Counted from the first letter of the stretch, positions 23,610 to 34,670 are shown. The stretch is DNA of 64,000 nt from Helicostylum pulchrum (GCA_025677825.1 JAIXMO010000057.1:104942-168941); one strand, 5' to 3'. Numbers and translations are program-made. Notes: generated from the letters alone by a model not told the origin.

Positions 23610-24200
23610 TTAAGTTGACTTTTGTTGGAAATGATTTTTAGAGTGTAGAGTAATGTCGACAACGTGGGATAAAGGGACATTAGTTATTCTTCGTGCGAGC
23701 GTTTCGAACCCCATAAGCTGATTACGCTTAACTATAACCTAGAATTGTTCAATTGGATCCAACTCTGGAGAATATGAAAGATATACGCATTTATATGCTT
23801 TGTTTCTATTCTCCACGGTATGGATTACTTCACTCGACAAATGGATTGGAGCATTATCCATGATAAGATAGAAGCCTCTCATTTCAGGATATCTGTCCAT
23901 GATGTCCAATGTCTCTGATAAAATTAAGATAATGGCCAGTTGTTGTACCTTTCGTTCGAGGGGCTTTACCACATCGGATCTTAATTTATTTAGGAGACAG
24001 AGGTAAGTACTCGCATAGTCACAGATGTTGGATGCGATGTGGCGACTTTTAAAGAGATATTATATTCTTCTTTCATAAACTCATGGACTCTAGACTTCTT
24101 AATATCAAGCCCTTTAAAAGCTGCTGTCGAAATTTCTACAGCATTAGTTATAACAGCGTGGTTGTTCTAATGTTTTTAAAGTAAACATACAAATAGGTAC
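23610..24200 (-). pseudogene. Tc1-like DDE transposase relic
   Basis: The minus strand encodes the N-terminal helix-turn-helix end (LDIKKSRVHEFMKEEYNISLK near 24050-24110), then jumps, without the first catalytic Asp block, to GFYLIMDNAPIHLS, where the second DDE Asp sits, and YSPELDPIEQF (around 23742-23760). The conserved Trp after PIEQF is replaced by TAG, and coding similarity continues past it as VIVKRNQLMGFETLARRITN. So the copy has an internal deletion and a nonsense change (TGG to TAG). Terminal repeats were not found. Family: Tc1/mariner-IS630 superfamily. Confidence 0.75.
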
Positions 24201-24690
24201 ATTTACACATATCGAAGAGATTTTATTACCATTTAAATTATTAAAAACGGTATACACATTTGAATATAAGGTTGATAAGCCAGAACACAATCAATTATCA
24301 GATTTTTTAACCGTTGAAAATGTACACTCAAGTTTCTCTTGTTTCGAGTAGGCGATCCGTTCATAGTACCACTGCTTAGAATAAAAAATACACGGTAACT
24401 TTGATAGCGATAAACTTTTTTTTATTATCGAATCAACAAATGTCTTCCACGAATGTTGTTCAGAAAGGTTTGATGAACAATAAACATGGCTCTAATTGTT
24501 TAGGCTCCAAAAATAAACTAAAAAATAAATTAAAAAGTTACTAGATTTGAACCTGGTGGCACATTAGTCGTAAATTAGAAATCAGAAACTTGATTAACTA
24601 ACGTCATTTTCGGTTATTTCAATTGAATGATGTCTAAAATCCTTCAGTTCATTCATCATTGAGTTGTCAGAAGAGTTTTATAGAAAAAAA
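24201..24690. other. non-coding, with tRNA-like patch
   Basis: No gene. On the minus strand 24540-24605 resembles a tRNA (A-box-like and B-box-like words about 47 bases apart), but the arms do not pair; see rejected items. Confidence 0.35.
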
Positions 24691-24699
24691 AGTTACCAT

Positions 24700-25290
24700 T
24701 GACTAATTATAAATCAACTACTAATAAATCAACTATAATTACCGATACCGATTGATTATCATCATCATTAGATACAGTAACACTATACTTTCTAGAGCGT
24801 TTGGGATGATATTTTTCTAACGTACAACTGTCATCAGATTCATTTCCATTATCATCCTCGTGACCAGATACACCAACAGCCTCCAAAATTCCATCCGCCA
24901 AACTCGCGTGTAACCTTTAGTTCTCCTTGATCATCATATTGGCGCTATTTTTCTATTCTCAAAATTTAAGTTTTAGGATATCTTGAGCATAAAGTAAAAT
25001 AGCTTAAGTACTACTACGCATAGGCCTACCTTTGTTTTTTCTAATGAATACGCGTTGTTTGATAAATAAAAAAATGACGAAAACTTCCGATTGTTTTCTT
25101 TTTCTGATAATACTTCTTTGCGGACATGGTTAATTCCCTGATAGACACAGGGATATCAGCTAATTCATTAATTTTTAAAAGGCTTTATTAATCGAGCCGA
25201 TAGCAGTATCAGCAGCTTCCGCTGCTCCAAATACAGCGTACACAAATTTTGACGCGGCTGTTTCTTCGTTTAACCAAACGGAAACTTTAG
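24700..25290 (-). pseudogene. decayed gene of unknown family
   Basis: Minus-strand fragments in order: PKVSVWLNEETAASKFVYAV then FGAAEAADTAIGSINKAF (about 25180-25290), frameshift, NELADIPVSIRELTMSAKKY (about 25090-25165), more stops, then ADGILEAVGVSGHEDD and ESDDSCTLEKYHPKRSRKY (24755-24900). The composition and length are those of coding DNA, but several stops and shifts interrupt it. I do not recognise the family. The promoter-like module B sits at its 5' side on the same strand. Confidence 0.4.
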
Positions 25291-25719
25291 GGGAAATCTT
25301 GATACGCGGTCAATTTACACGGTCGATTAAAAAAGTCTGACGTATTGCTTACTTTTATAGATAGTCGTTACTTTAAGAAAAACTGTACAGGTTTGTATGA
25401 ACATAAAAAACGAAAAACAAAAAAACAAGACATGAAAGCGAAAAGACAAAAACGGTACTAAAGGTAAAGAAAAAGAAAAAGGATATGATAAAAAAAAAGA
25501 TGGAGTAAATATGGGTGATAAAAAAGAATGATAAAATAGGTCTATTTACTCGTCAAGACGTATATACTACTATTTGCTTCGTAAATACTAGACATGTGTG
25601 ACTCCTATTGTTCCAGCTGGATTCACGTAAGTTTTAATAAAATCAAGTTGGATAAGTAATAAAATACGTCACATTTTTTTGGAGAGATTGTGTGGAGAGA
25701 CCGCGTATCAAAAATTCCC
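25291..25719. mobile_element. 429-bp unit with 21-bp terminal inverted repeats
   Basis: GGGAAATCTTGATACGCGGTC at 25291-25311 is the reverse complement of 25699-25719 at 19 of 21 positions. The unit includes promoter-like module B. The left arm also overlaps reading frames of the decayed gene, so the element may have inserted there or the arms may be part of a larger element. No clear target duplication was seen. Confidence 0.45.
25312..25560 (-). repeat. promoter-like repeat module, copy B
   Basis: Minus-strand order: CCTATTTTATCATTCTTTTT, T-rich leader, CTTTCATGTCTTGTTTTTTT, TTTATGTTCATACAAA, AAAGTAACGACTATCTATAA, AGTAAGCAATACG, then ACTTTTTTAATCGACCGTG. Copies A and C share the same blocks in the same order; in this copy the ATG of the others is ACG. 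Confidence 0.55.
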
Positions 25720-25977
25720 AGTTACATATCCAAACTAATATCAAACTTTTTTTACGGTAACTTTTATTAACTAGTAGAAGAATTGTTTTGACTACTTTGG
25801 ATATGAAAAGTGTATCTTTTCTCTATTCAATTAAATTGGATTGTAGCTGTGTTGGTATCACAATAATCTATATATCGGATAGTACGGTAGCGAAGAAAAA
25901 AAAAGGCTGAATAAATTAAGGTGCTTTATTTAAATGTGGAATATTGTTACTATATGTACATGGGATAAGGGGTATAA
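25720..25977. other. short spacer 3' of the calmodulin-like gene
   Basis: AT-rich, no gene. It contains the probable 3' untranslated region of the minus-strand EF-hand gene. Confidence 0.35.
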
Positions 25978-26490
25978 TTATAATGGTGGTAACAATTGTT
26001 TAAACTCATCAAAATCGATATATCCATCTCTATTGATATCAGCCACGGACATCATGTCTTTAATTTCTTTGGGGTTCAAGCTGGTGTCAAACATAGATAA
26101 AACTTGTTCGAGCTCTTTTTGGCTAATACGTCCATCATGGTCCTTGTCAAAGAATTGGAAACAAGCTCTAATTTCTTCATCTGTTGCAGCATCTTTATCA
26201 GTAAAGACATGATTATTCTTGTAGGTAGAATTAACAGTTTGTTCCTGATTGGGTAAATAGCGAAACATGGTTAAAACGAATTCGTGAAAATCGATTTTGT
26301 TATCGTTATTCATGTCAGCCATTCTTGCGATTTGTTTAGGGTCAGAGACGATATTAAGACTTGAAAGGATATGAGAAAATTGATCGATATTGATATAGCC
26401 ACATTGTTTTGAGTCATATAAATTGAAGGCTTCTTGTAACGTGTCAAGTTCTTCAGGAGTAATACCCAGTGAATAGTAGTAGTCAGACAT
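25978..26490 (-). CDS. calmodulin-like EF-hand protein (170 aa)
   Basis: Single exon with the classical two-lobed EF-hand layout. Loop 1 (about 26-37, DSKQCGYINIDQ) keeps Asp at position 1 but is a weak binder. Loop 2 (DMNNDNKIDFHE), loop 3 (DKDHDGRISQKE) and loop 4 (DINRDGYIDFDE) have good ligand positions and Glu at 12. Between loops 2 and 3 is an extra linker of about 25 residues, NQEQTVNSTYKNNHVFTDKD, longer than calmodulin's. It differs enough from calmodulin to be a calmodulin-like or centrin-like calcium sensor; its partner is unknown. The start codon follows an A-rich leader. Confidence 0.85.
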   Translation of the reverse strand: MSDYYYSLGITPEELDTLQEAFNLYDSKQCGYINIDQFSHILSSLNIVSDPKQIARMADMNNDNKIDFHEFVLTMFRYLPNQEQTVNSTYKNNHVFTDKDAATDEEIRACFQFFDKDHDGRISQKELEQVLSMFDTSLNPKEIKDMMSVADINRDGYIDFDEFKQLLPPL

Positions 26491-28310
26491 TTTTTGAAGT
26501 TAATTTTTAAAATAATTATAAAATATATAGTGGGGGTGGACACTGCCCTTTTTATATAAGAAAATAATAAATTTAACTTCCACGTGGAACAGCGATCTGC
26601 ACGGAATCTCATTAATAATTAATCCAGCTGTATCTTTCTGAAAAGAACGTCTTTTTACTGCTGAGCATAAAATTAGTGACCAAATAAAAGCCGAATTACT
26701 TGTTTTAGACATGTCACAAAAAAGAAATTTCCGTACTTTTTTGCGGCCGCAAGAAAGCTTGCCCGGCAACCAACGAAAAAGACTTGCAGTGAGATTTACT
26801 TTATTTGTAAAAGTTCAAAAGCGAATTCCTTCATATCTTTACTTCCATTTTATTTTTCTTTTTTACCTTTAAAAGAATACAAAGAACTCCTGAGCCACTT
26901 TTTTTGTTTCCTTCTTCCGAGATACTTTTTCTTTATTATGGTTTAATAAAGCTTATTTTTCTGCTAACTTGGAACTCATAGATTTACTCGAAACCGTGAT
27001 TATTATAATTGTATTATTCTGCCAACGGATGCACTTTATAATCAGAAACAGATATTCGTCTGTGAGTTTCACTTTAATACACACACACACACTCTCTCTC
27101 TCTCCAGTCTAAATTTTTTGACTATTCCACTTCTTCTTTTTTTCTACTTTATTTAACTATAAAATATTCTTTTGTATCCAAACGTTCTTTATTAATTCGG
27201 TAGAACAACAAACAATGGATGTTTATTTTCATCGTGAATAGAATGACCTACGCGATTCTTTTCTTTCTATAATATATAAGAATTAGGAGTCGTATGCACT
27301 ATTATATCCATTCACATTCACATTTGTATTTACTGCATTTTAATTTTTTAATTTTTTTTTTCTTATTGTACATAAAGTAAAAAAAAAACCTGGAGTGGCG
27401 TATCACACCAGAGCATTTTAAATTAATAAAAAAACTTGGAGTCCGAATACAATGTCCGAGCTATAATGGTTTTTCTTTTATATTTTGGCATGTAAGCAAA
27501 TAAACTTGTGTACGCACGACAGCATTAAAAATGCATTTTATCTGCATTTTAGTGCCGTATAACATTTTAAAAAAAAACTTCTAAAAAAATAGTGATACGT
27601 GATTTTTTATAAGGAAAAATAATCACGCCAGAAGCAAAAATAGGTAACGAGACATGAAGCTCAGAATTCTATAGAGGGAATGGTTGAAAGTCTACCTAAC
27701 CAAGAATGACGATAAGGATAACGTATATTTTTTTAACGAATCGAAAGGTCGACTTTAACATCATTCTTGAAAATATCTTTCTTTTCAAAGCTTATTGAGA
27801 GTTTTTGACCGAAGTGACGCCTATTTTTATATATATACATAGTAGGTTTTCTACCTTCGCCAGGAGAGTAAACACTCGTGTCAGGTCTTGGCAAAACTTT
27901 TTTTCCTCTCAAATTTTAGTTGAGCATCCCCCTTTTTTTTCCATTAGAAAAATATTTAAAACAGTTAGATGAAGTGCAATATAAAACAAATGTTATTTAT
28001 ACAGAATGCAGTAAATTACAATGATATTTCCAAATAACTTGTTAATGTGTAAAAGTGAGTCTTTTATTGTACTATGAGGAACAGTCATAAATGGATGAAA
28101 TGCGCTATTCATGCAAACAGTTTCTTTATTAGTTCTTGGTGTGGCTTTCATGTTACAAGGGAGCTCAGCAATAAGAAACTATTTATACAATTAGCTTTTT
28201 TAGGGTAGTACGACCTAACTTGCCCTCTTGAGAGTAAAAAGTGGAGATTAAAAGGTGGCTTGCCTCAATTACTACAGAGACAATTAATTTTTCTTTTTTC
28301 TCTTTTTTCC
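26491..28310. other. intergenic region between two divergent EF-hand genes
   Basis: About 1.8 kb without supported gene. It contains TTGCGGCCGCAA (26741-26752), a perfect palindrome with the CGG/CCG half-sites of Zn2Cys6 regulators, 251 bp upstream of the minus-strand EF-hand gene; an (AC)n(TC)n microsatellite at 27080-27106; and T-rich stretches. No ORF above about 100 codons looks coding. Confidence 0.4.
26741..26752. promoter_or_regulatory. CGG/CCG palindrome upstream of the EF-hand gene
   Basis: TTGCGGCCGCAA is a 12-bp palindrome 251 bp before the start at 26490. Inverted CGG half-sites are the usual targets of fungal Zn2Cys6 factors; the regulator is unknown. Confidence 0.3.
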
Positions 28311-28939
28311 ATGTCTTCAAAGCGACTTAGTTTCGGTAGTCATTTCCTTAGCAGTAAAAAGAAAGGTGATCTATCTGACTTATTCGCAAGTTTTGATAAA
28401 GATAATGATGGAAAAATCTCTCACTTGGAATTAGAAGATATGTTGCTTTCTACTGGAGTAAACAGCGCAGCCATTCCATCCATGGTAAAAAGATCCTCAA
28501 CTAGTCCCCGTTTAAATACTTATCCGTTAATTTCTTATGTTTCTTTTAGCTTAAAGATGCCTGTGCTCAAAAGGTCGATGGAAGTTTAGATTTCGAAGAT
28601 TTCGCTAGACTCATGAGACCTACCTTATCCGACCCTTATCGCTCCACTTCAAAACAACAAGAATTACGAGAAGCATTCGATGCATTCGATAAAGATGGCA
28701 ATGGGACCATTAACGTTACTGAATTACAAGCCATGATGGAGAAACTTGGTGATAAATTAACTTTACAAGAGGCACAACAACTTATTGAAGAAGTCGACTT
28801 GGATAAGGATGGTGTAGTCAACTTTCAAGAATTTTCTATAATGATGGGTGTGCAACAGCGGGAAGCTCATAGTAGCTCAGGTTGTACTCATAACCATCAT
28901 AAATATTCTGTGAGAAGGTTATTTTGTAGCCACAAGTAG
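28311..28939 (+). CDS. EF-hand calcium-binding protein (calmodulin-like, 187 aa)
   Basis: Two exons, 28311-28484 and 28550-28939, with a 65-bp GT-AG intron in phase 0, give 187 aa. Loop 1 is DKDNDGKISHLE, loop 3 DKDGNGTINVTE and loop 4 DLDKDGVVNFQE; all are complete. The second hand (around QKVDGSLDFEDF) lacks most ligand positions and is probably inactive. The C-terminus ends with a His/Cys-rich tail (CTHNHHKYSVRRLFCSHK), unusual for calmodulins and a possible metal-binding or lipid-attachment tail. ATG 28311 is used because the SSKRLSFG start follows a T/C-rich leader. Confidence 0.82.
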
Positions 28940-29279
28940 ACAAGTTTTATGCATTACTTACTTGAACTGTTTTTTCTTCAAAAAAAAAGAGAGAACTCTA
29001 TTGTTAGGTTTGTATCACCCGAGACAAACAATACCTCTATTTTTTATTTATTCTTATTTTTAAATAAAGTTTGCCATGCCTAATTTTATAATATCTAATA
29101 TACACATACAGATTTTCCCTCTTACTTATATATTAGATGTACATGTCTATTATATTTTGCTTTAGTTATACTTTTTTTAACTAAAGACACCAATACACAA
29201 GTGCTATGTAGATAATAAAAATGATTAACTAACGTATATGAAACAAATAGTAGATATGTGGATCACATCAGTAAATAGA
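28940..29279. other. 3' region of the EF-hand gene
   Basis: AT-rich, with no gene. It ends where promoter-like module C begins. Confidence 0.35.
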
Positions 29280-29455
29280 CGCCCTATTTTATCATTCTTT
29301 TTATACATCTTTTTTTTCCATGTGTCTTTTTTCTTCTCTTATTATTTTGCTTTGCTTTCATGTTTTGGTTTTTATTTTATGTTCGTACAAATCGATACGG
29401 CTCTTTTTTAGAGTAATGGTCAGCTATAAAGGTAAGTGAAAAGTAATATGGCACG
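29280..29455 (+). repeat. promoter-like repeat module, copy C
   Basis: Plus-strand order: CCTATTTTATCATTCTTTTT, pyrimidine tract, TTTCATGTTTTGGTTTTT, TTTATGTTCGTACAAATCGA, GAGTAATGGTCAGCTATAAA, then GGTAAGTGAAAAG. It is oriented toward the second Fanzor relic, whose coding strand runs the other way, so the transcription unit it once served is cut off by that relic. Confidence 0.55.
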
Positions 29456-29459
29456 CTTT

Positions 29460-31425
29460 TACTATCATATATGGCAGGCCTTTAGATGTTTCAGTTTAAT
29501 TAAACATCGGCTTTTGTTCTAAAATCATCAGTATTGGTTTCACTGTTGTATTTATTTATTATAGAAGAAAGATGGATGTTGCATCTTTAAAAGTAACATA
29601 GTTGATCCGGAAATACATATTGTTGTGGCACATATAGCATATCTTCTTTTATGAGTTTCATTTTTCAATGATAATATGCAATGTTCATTTATGCAAAATG
29701 ACGTTCCTCTTATTTCCTTAACAAGGCTACTTTTCTTAGTTTTAAACTCTTTCAAGGGATGTGTGGTTTTTTTTAAAACAAAAAACGCAAATTCGTGATG
29801 TCAAATTTTTGTTGGTATTAGCAACAGACGTATACAGACTATGTAATTTAGGTTTCCATACACCTCTATACTTGAGGTGACCTTTAATACTTGGGCCATG
29901 GCAATAGCCTCTATCACTGGTCAACATGATAGGGCGTTTGTTTTCTTTGCTTAAAATAAACTGCCTTTCTGATGAGCAAGTTTTATCAAAACATTTCTTA
30001 CGTTGTATTTCTGTTTTACATTTTTGTTTAGTTTGTGCGTTTCAATAATACAATTTTCTTAAGTCATCCCTGTGTTTATATCTTATATCCGTCGTATCAT
30101 CGACTTCGTTTATATTATCGGCTTTTTCGATATTCATATTAATAAAACTTCTTTTGATATTCGTCACAGCTTTTCATGCTTCTGTTCGCTTTTCCAATTC
30201 CTCCACTACGAAACTGCAAGTCATTGGAATAGACTTTAAAGGTTTTACAAAGTGTTGCTTGATTGATATCATCATTAGAAAAGTTCAACTCGGCGTCTTT
30301 ATCACCTTCTATTTCGAATTTTTTTAAAAAAATGTGAGCAACAGCTCCTAAAATAAACCTGCTTTGAAATCATATCGTTTTTTACTTTTATATTTTGTTT
30401 TTGCAAATTATAAATTTTAGATTTAGTAGGTTTTAGATGTTCTTTGATAACCATTGGTTCTTTGTTGTGATGTTTCTTTAAAAGCTTTTCTTGTTCTATT
30501 TTCTTATATAATTCGTCATTAATTTTTTTTCCTGAATTGTAAAGCTTTTGTCATTTTTATCTTTTTTTATCCATTCATTCTTCAGACGTTTAATATCACA
30601 TGTAATGATTTGATTCTTTCTTTTTTGAACAGCATTTTTTAATTGTGCAATCCTATCATTAATATCTTTCTTGGCAGAAATTGACAAATGTTTTACTTTA
30701 CAAGAATTCGATGAAGTATTACGAATCAAAGTTCCAGATACTCTAACTGTTTTTAAACCAGGTAAAAAAGTTATCATATAATTAAATTTTTGATTGAACG
30801 AATATGCAGTATTTGTGATAAAAAAGAGCGAAAAACAGCTTCTTTTTATTCATTCGCTTGTTGTTTAGAAAGAAAAACCTTGCCATAAAATCCATATATA
30901 TCAAGCTTTTTCATGCCATCTCCAGTATTGTTACCACAGAACAAGCTAAATATAGCAGAGACGTCCATTGGTAAAGCATTCAAATACCCGGACTTTTAAA
31001 AGGACGGATTCCTAAAGCTTTTTTTGGAATATCCAGTGTCGTTAAAAACTTGATCGGCCATCAATACAAAGGGTATTTGGAACACAATCGAGTATCTATT
31101 TTTTTTCCAGGGAAATATGGTTGTATCAAATCAATTATTAATTTGCAGATATTAATAACATCATTATAATATTGATGATAATATTTTAAAAAGTAAAACA
31201 ATCGACAAGTAAAAGGTGTGAATACTTTTAAGGTTTTGTCTCATTCTAATTCAGACGTACCTTAGAAATTGTTGTCTGCTTCATTTTTAATTTTTTTTTG
31301 TTGATGAGCTTGATGATTCTTCCTCGTTCTCCTTCCGTGCTCTTTTAACGCCTGGAATACACCAGCTTGGTATTCGATTGATACTATCTTCAAACTTGAC
31401 CGTTTGTTTCTTTTTACTATGCATA
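29460..31425 (-). pseudogene. second Fanzor1-type copy, heavily decayed
   Basis: The start resembles copy 1 in composition (MHSKKKQTVKFEDSINRIPS at about 31420). Most of the N-terminal and coiled-coil region is missing. The centre keeps LIQPYFPGKKIDTRLCSKYP and FLPGLKTVRVSG (about 30735), then short coiled-coil segments. The catalytic end retains SDRGYCHGPSIKGHLKYRG, then TNKNLTSRICVFC (29742-29927) and GTSFCINEHC (29650-29690). The glutamate of the NExxTS motif is Lys here, the RuvC-III Asp is Tyr (HKRRYAI), and RuvC-I is not recognisable. With many stops and shifts, it cannot make a nuclease. Confidence 0.7.
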
Positions 31426-32147
31426 ATATTATTAAGTAGCTGTAAAAAAAAAAGGGAAAAAAAGATGGTAAAAAAAATTAATCTTCTTAATGCGAAATAA
31501 AAGTTATACCTAAGTACTGTTTAACCATCTTCAAAATTTTGATCTTTACACCAAGCCTTTGATTTATATGTTAAAATCATAATTTAAAGATAGCTTGCTA
31601 CTAAAAAAAAACTCGCCTTCCATTCTTCCAGTTTAGCGGTATATGCCTTGATCGTGTTTACAGGACGATGTGACATACCTTACGCTATAGTCATCTGGTT
31701 ACTGCGATGCATAGCTGAGCTGTTATCAACCATACGTTAATTAACATCGACAGGTGTACTTTTTTGACTTTTGTTCATGATAGATACTCTGTATTTAAAT
31801 ATATAATCGAGTTAATAATCATATTGATGACATCTACGAGTTTGAGCCTTAGTATCTCAACTTACAAGAAATAATTAAAACAACATATAAGTGCTACGTT
31901 AGATAAAAGAATATAGCAAAGAGAAGTATTTTAAGAAATGAAAAATACGTATCTTTTAATAATACTAATCATTACTTTAAGAAGCGCAATCGAAGGGCTT
32001 CAGAGACTGGAGAAATTCTACTTCGATCTGAGACTGGGAGACACTGTCATATGATTGGTCAGTAGAACACTCAGGACATAGTTGAAAAAACCATTTCTTT
32101 TTTTAAAACATATTGCTTTTAACTTTTTTTTTCTTTAAGCAGTTCAA
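31426..32147. other. intergenic region
   Basis: AT-rich upstream region of the CSN7-like gene and of the Fanzor relic. No gene was recognised. Confidence 0.35.
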
Positions 32148-33114
32148 ATGAATGAAACCAATCTTAGTTTATCTACCCGCCAAAAACTTCAACCTTTTCT
32201 TTTATTATCAAAGTCGGTAAAAGGTGTAGCTAACTCAAAACTTATTATGGATGCTTTAAACGCACATGGAGTTTACGTATTTACAGAATTACATGAAGCT
32301 CCCAACGTAATTCAAGTAAGATACATATAACGAAAGATTCGTATTATTATTGTTATTTATATTGTAATATAGGCTTCTACATTACCTGAAGTCGCACCTT
32401 ATTATTCATTGTTGAAACTATTCATGTATGGAACATTTAAAGATTATCAAGGTTAGACATGACAAAGAAAATTTTCTTTCATTATCCACCAACATTTTCT
32501 TTTTTTATTGTCGAATTAGATAATATTGCTCAGTTTCCTACTTTAAACGAAAACCAAATCAAAAAACTTAAGCATTTATCTATCGCCACTCTTTCAGAAA
32601 CAAGCCAGGTATACAATATACTCATTTGCCTACATATGTTTCGTTAAACCTTTCAACATATACATAGACACTTTCGTACGACTTATTACAAACCTACTTG
32701 AATATATCCACCGTAAGAGACCTCGAAGATTTAATTATCGAGGCATTTTATCAAGGTATATTTACAGGAAAACTCGACCAACGCCAACGACAATTACAAG
32801 TCATGTTTAGTATGGGTAGAGATTTAAGACCTCAGCAACTCGACGAGATCATTGCCGCGTTAGGTTCTTGGTCAGTTAGCACCAGTCGTTTATTAGGTAG
32901 TATGGACGCCAAGATCGCTAGTTTACAAGAAACAGTTCAATTAAACGATCAGGCACGCGACCAATATCAATCCAAAATTGATCAATTGAGACTTGATATT
33001 CGTGCCAATTCTAATTTAAAAAAGATGGATTTAACTATGGATGAGTCTAAAAAGAAGGGATATAGCGTAGAATATGGATCGCCTGATTATAACGAACGTG
33101 TTAAAAAGAGGTAA
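32148..33114 (+). CDS. COP9 signalosome subunit 7-like PCI protein
   Basis: Four exons (32148-32315, 32373-32451, 32520-32608, 32668-33114) give 260 aa, the normal size for CSN7. The PCI fold runs from about residue 10 to 165: VYVFTELHEAPNVIQ, YYSLLKLFMYGTFKDY, KLKHLSIATLSETSQ, and the winged-helix part VRDLEDLIIEAFYQGIFTGK then LDQRQRQLQVMFSMGRDLRP. After it comes an alpha-helical coiled segment (AKIASLQETVQLNDQARDQY) typical of CSN7, then a polar tail. CSN7 is a scaffold subunit of the COP9 signalosome, which removes Nedd8 from cullins. This fits the F-box gene in the same window only in a general sense. Confidence 0.85.
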
Positions 33115-33354
33115 ATAAATAGTCTTTCCCACTCATCTATTTTACATTAAAAAAAAAAGTAACACATGTTTATAGTAGAGGATCAAAACGATTTATGGTA
33201 GGAAAGCCCTAAAGGATGTTGAATATATATTATAATAATAATAAAGAAAAAGGATAAGTGAATGATATTAAGTAGTAAGTTAAGTCTATATACATATATA
33301 TATATGTGTGTGTGTAAGAAAAAAATATACAATGTTTTTTTAAAAAAGATAAGT
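33115..33354. other. short convergent intergenic spacer
   Basis: 3' ends of CSN7-like (plus) and methyltransferase (minus) genes. A run of alternating AT and GT (33290-33315) is the only notable thing. Confidence 0.4.
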
Positions 33355-34670
33355 CTATAATATTTCATTTGTTGGTTTTCTTGCAATCCAACAATTAAAC
33401 CTTGAAAAACTCTTGAATTCTTCATATTCTTCCAGTACCTCAGATACAGCTAAATCATAATCAGCAGGAGAGATACCCCATTTAGGTACATAGGTACTTT
33501 TCTTATTTTTTAATAGAGCCTTTTGAATTTCTTTATTTATAAAGCCATATTGTTTTAATTCTATTGTATATAGATGTTAGTTTTATATATATATGTGTTC
33601 TCTTTAAATAGTGATTTTACCTGGTTCTGTTGGCCATTCACCAATTGGTATATCCAAAATTCTTTTCTCGACGTCCAAAAACCCTTTTTCTTCAATTGTT
33701 CCAGCCAACGAATTTGAAATCTCCAAATCCAAATCAAGTAATTTACATTGATCTTTAAAGAACTGTTGAAAGGCTTGCTGTACAGGTCCAGGATTATGAT
33801 GCCATAAATCGGACTCTATCAGTTCAATATATCCACCCGGTTTTAAAACTCTAAACATTTCTTCTAAAATCTTTGGCCATTGATCTTTTTGAATATGTAA
33901 ATACATATTACGTTGAAAGATACTATATTTTAATACAAATTTTTCTGTTAGTTAGTACATGTATTGGGAGTTTTAAATAAGCTACATACAAATCAACTGA
34001 ATTATCATTCATTGGCCAGGATTCATTTAAATTAGTTTGATTATATCGCAAATTGGTTGGATTTCCATGTTGAAAAACTGGTGGTTTTAAATCAATCCCG
34101 AGCACCTGAGATTCTGTATATTGGTTTGCCATTTCCAGTGCCCAGATACCATTGCCAGTACCTGCCTCAACAATGAATTTAGGGGACTCGATTGGTGCCC
34201 ATGTATTACTCTTTCTTGTACTCTTTAGCAAGTAATGCTAAAAGAAAAAGAAACTTATTAGCTCATAAATATATTAAATGTCTCTTTAATATATTTACTT
34301 GTCTTTGAAGTCTATCAAATTCTTTCATATCTTCTTCGACGATAGTTGGATGTAATGAGACTAAACTTTGTTTTCTTCTTGCAAAGAATTCTGAAATCGA
34401 TTTTCTTCGAGTATTATTCATAGCGGGTGTACCAGAAGCAGGTACGGATTGAGACAATGCTGTGTTTTGTTTCTTTTGCTGTTGTAATGCGACAGCAGCT
34501 GAAACAGCTGCATCTAATGCCATGTTCTCGTTACTATGAGGGTCTTGGTCTAACCAGTCATAATTTCCTTGTGATACAATAAATGATGAACTACGTCGTT
34601 GTTGTTTTGTTTTGGAGTGCGTCTTTTTTTTATTGCTTATAGCTAATACTTTACTAGCTTGATTTCCCAT
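33355..34670 (-). CDS. SAM-dependent methyltransferase (class I, UbiE/TAM-like)
   Basis: Four minus-strand exons, 34670-34299, 34237-33990, 33922-33621 and 33560-33355, give 375 aa. Residues 1-120 are a low-complexity Ser/Gln/Lys region starting MGNQASKV, a possible N-myristoylation signal. The methyltransferase core begins around residue 124: motif I IVEAGTGNGIWALEMA, an acidic ribose-binding GIDLKPP, SVDFIFQRNMYLHI, and motif III EMFRVLKPGGYIELIESDLW. The C-terminus contains WGISPADYDLAVSEVLEEYE. These are hallmarks of a widespread fungal class I methyltransferase group of mostly unknown substrate (LaeA-like and UMTA-like in wording, without proof). The exon 2/3 join gives SVDFIFQRN, as expected for the family. 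Confidence 0.85.

Noticed and set aside
24537..24605. tRNA-like patch on the minus strand with A-box-like and B-box-like words
   Set aside because: The acceptor, anticodon and T-arm positions do not pair, and no plausible anticodon loop is formed. At most a tRNA-derived relic.
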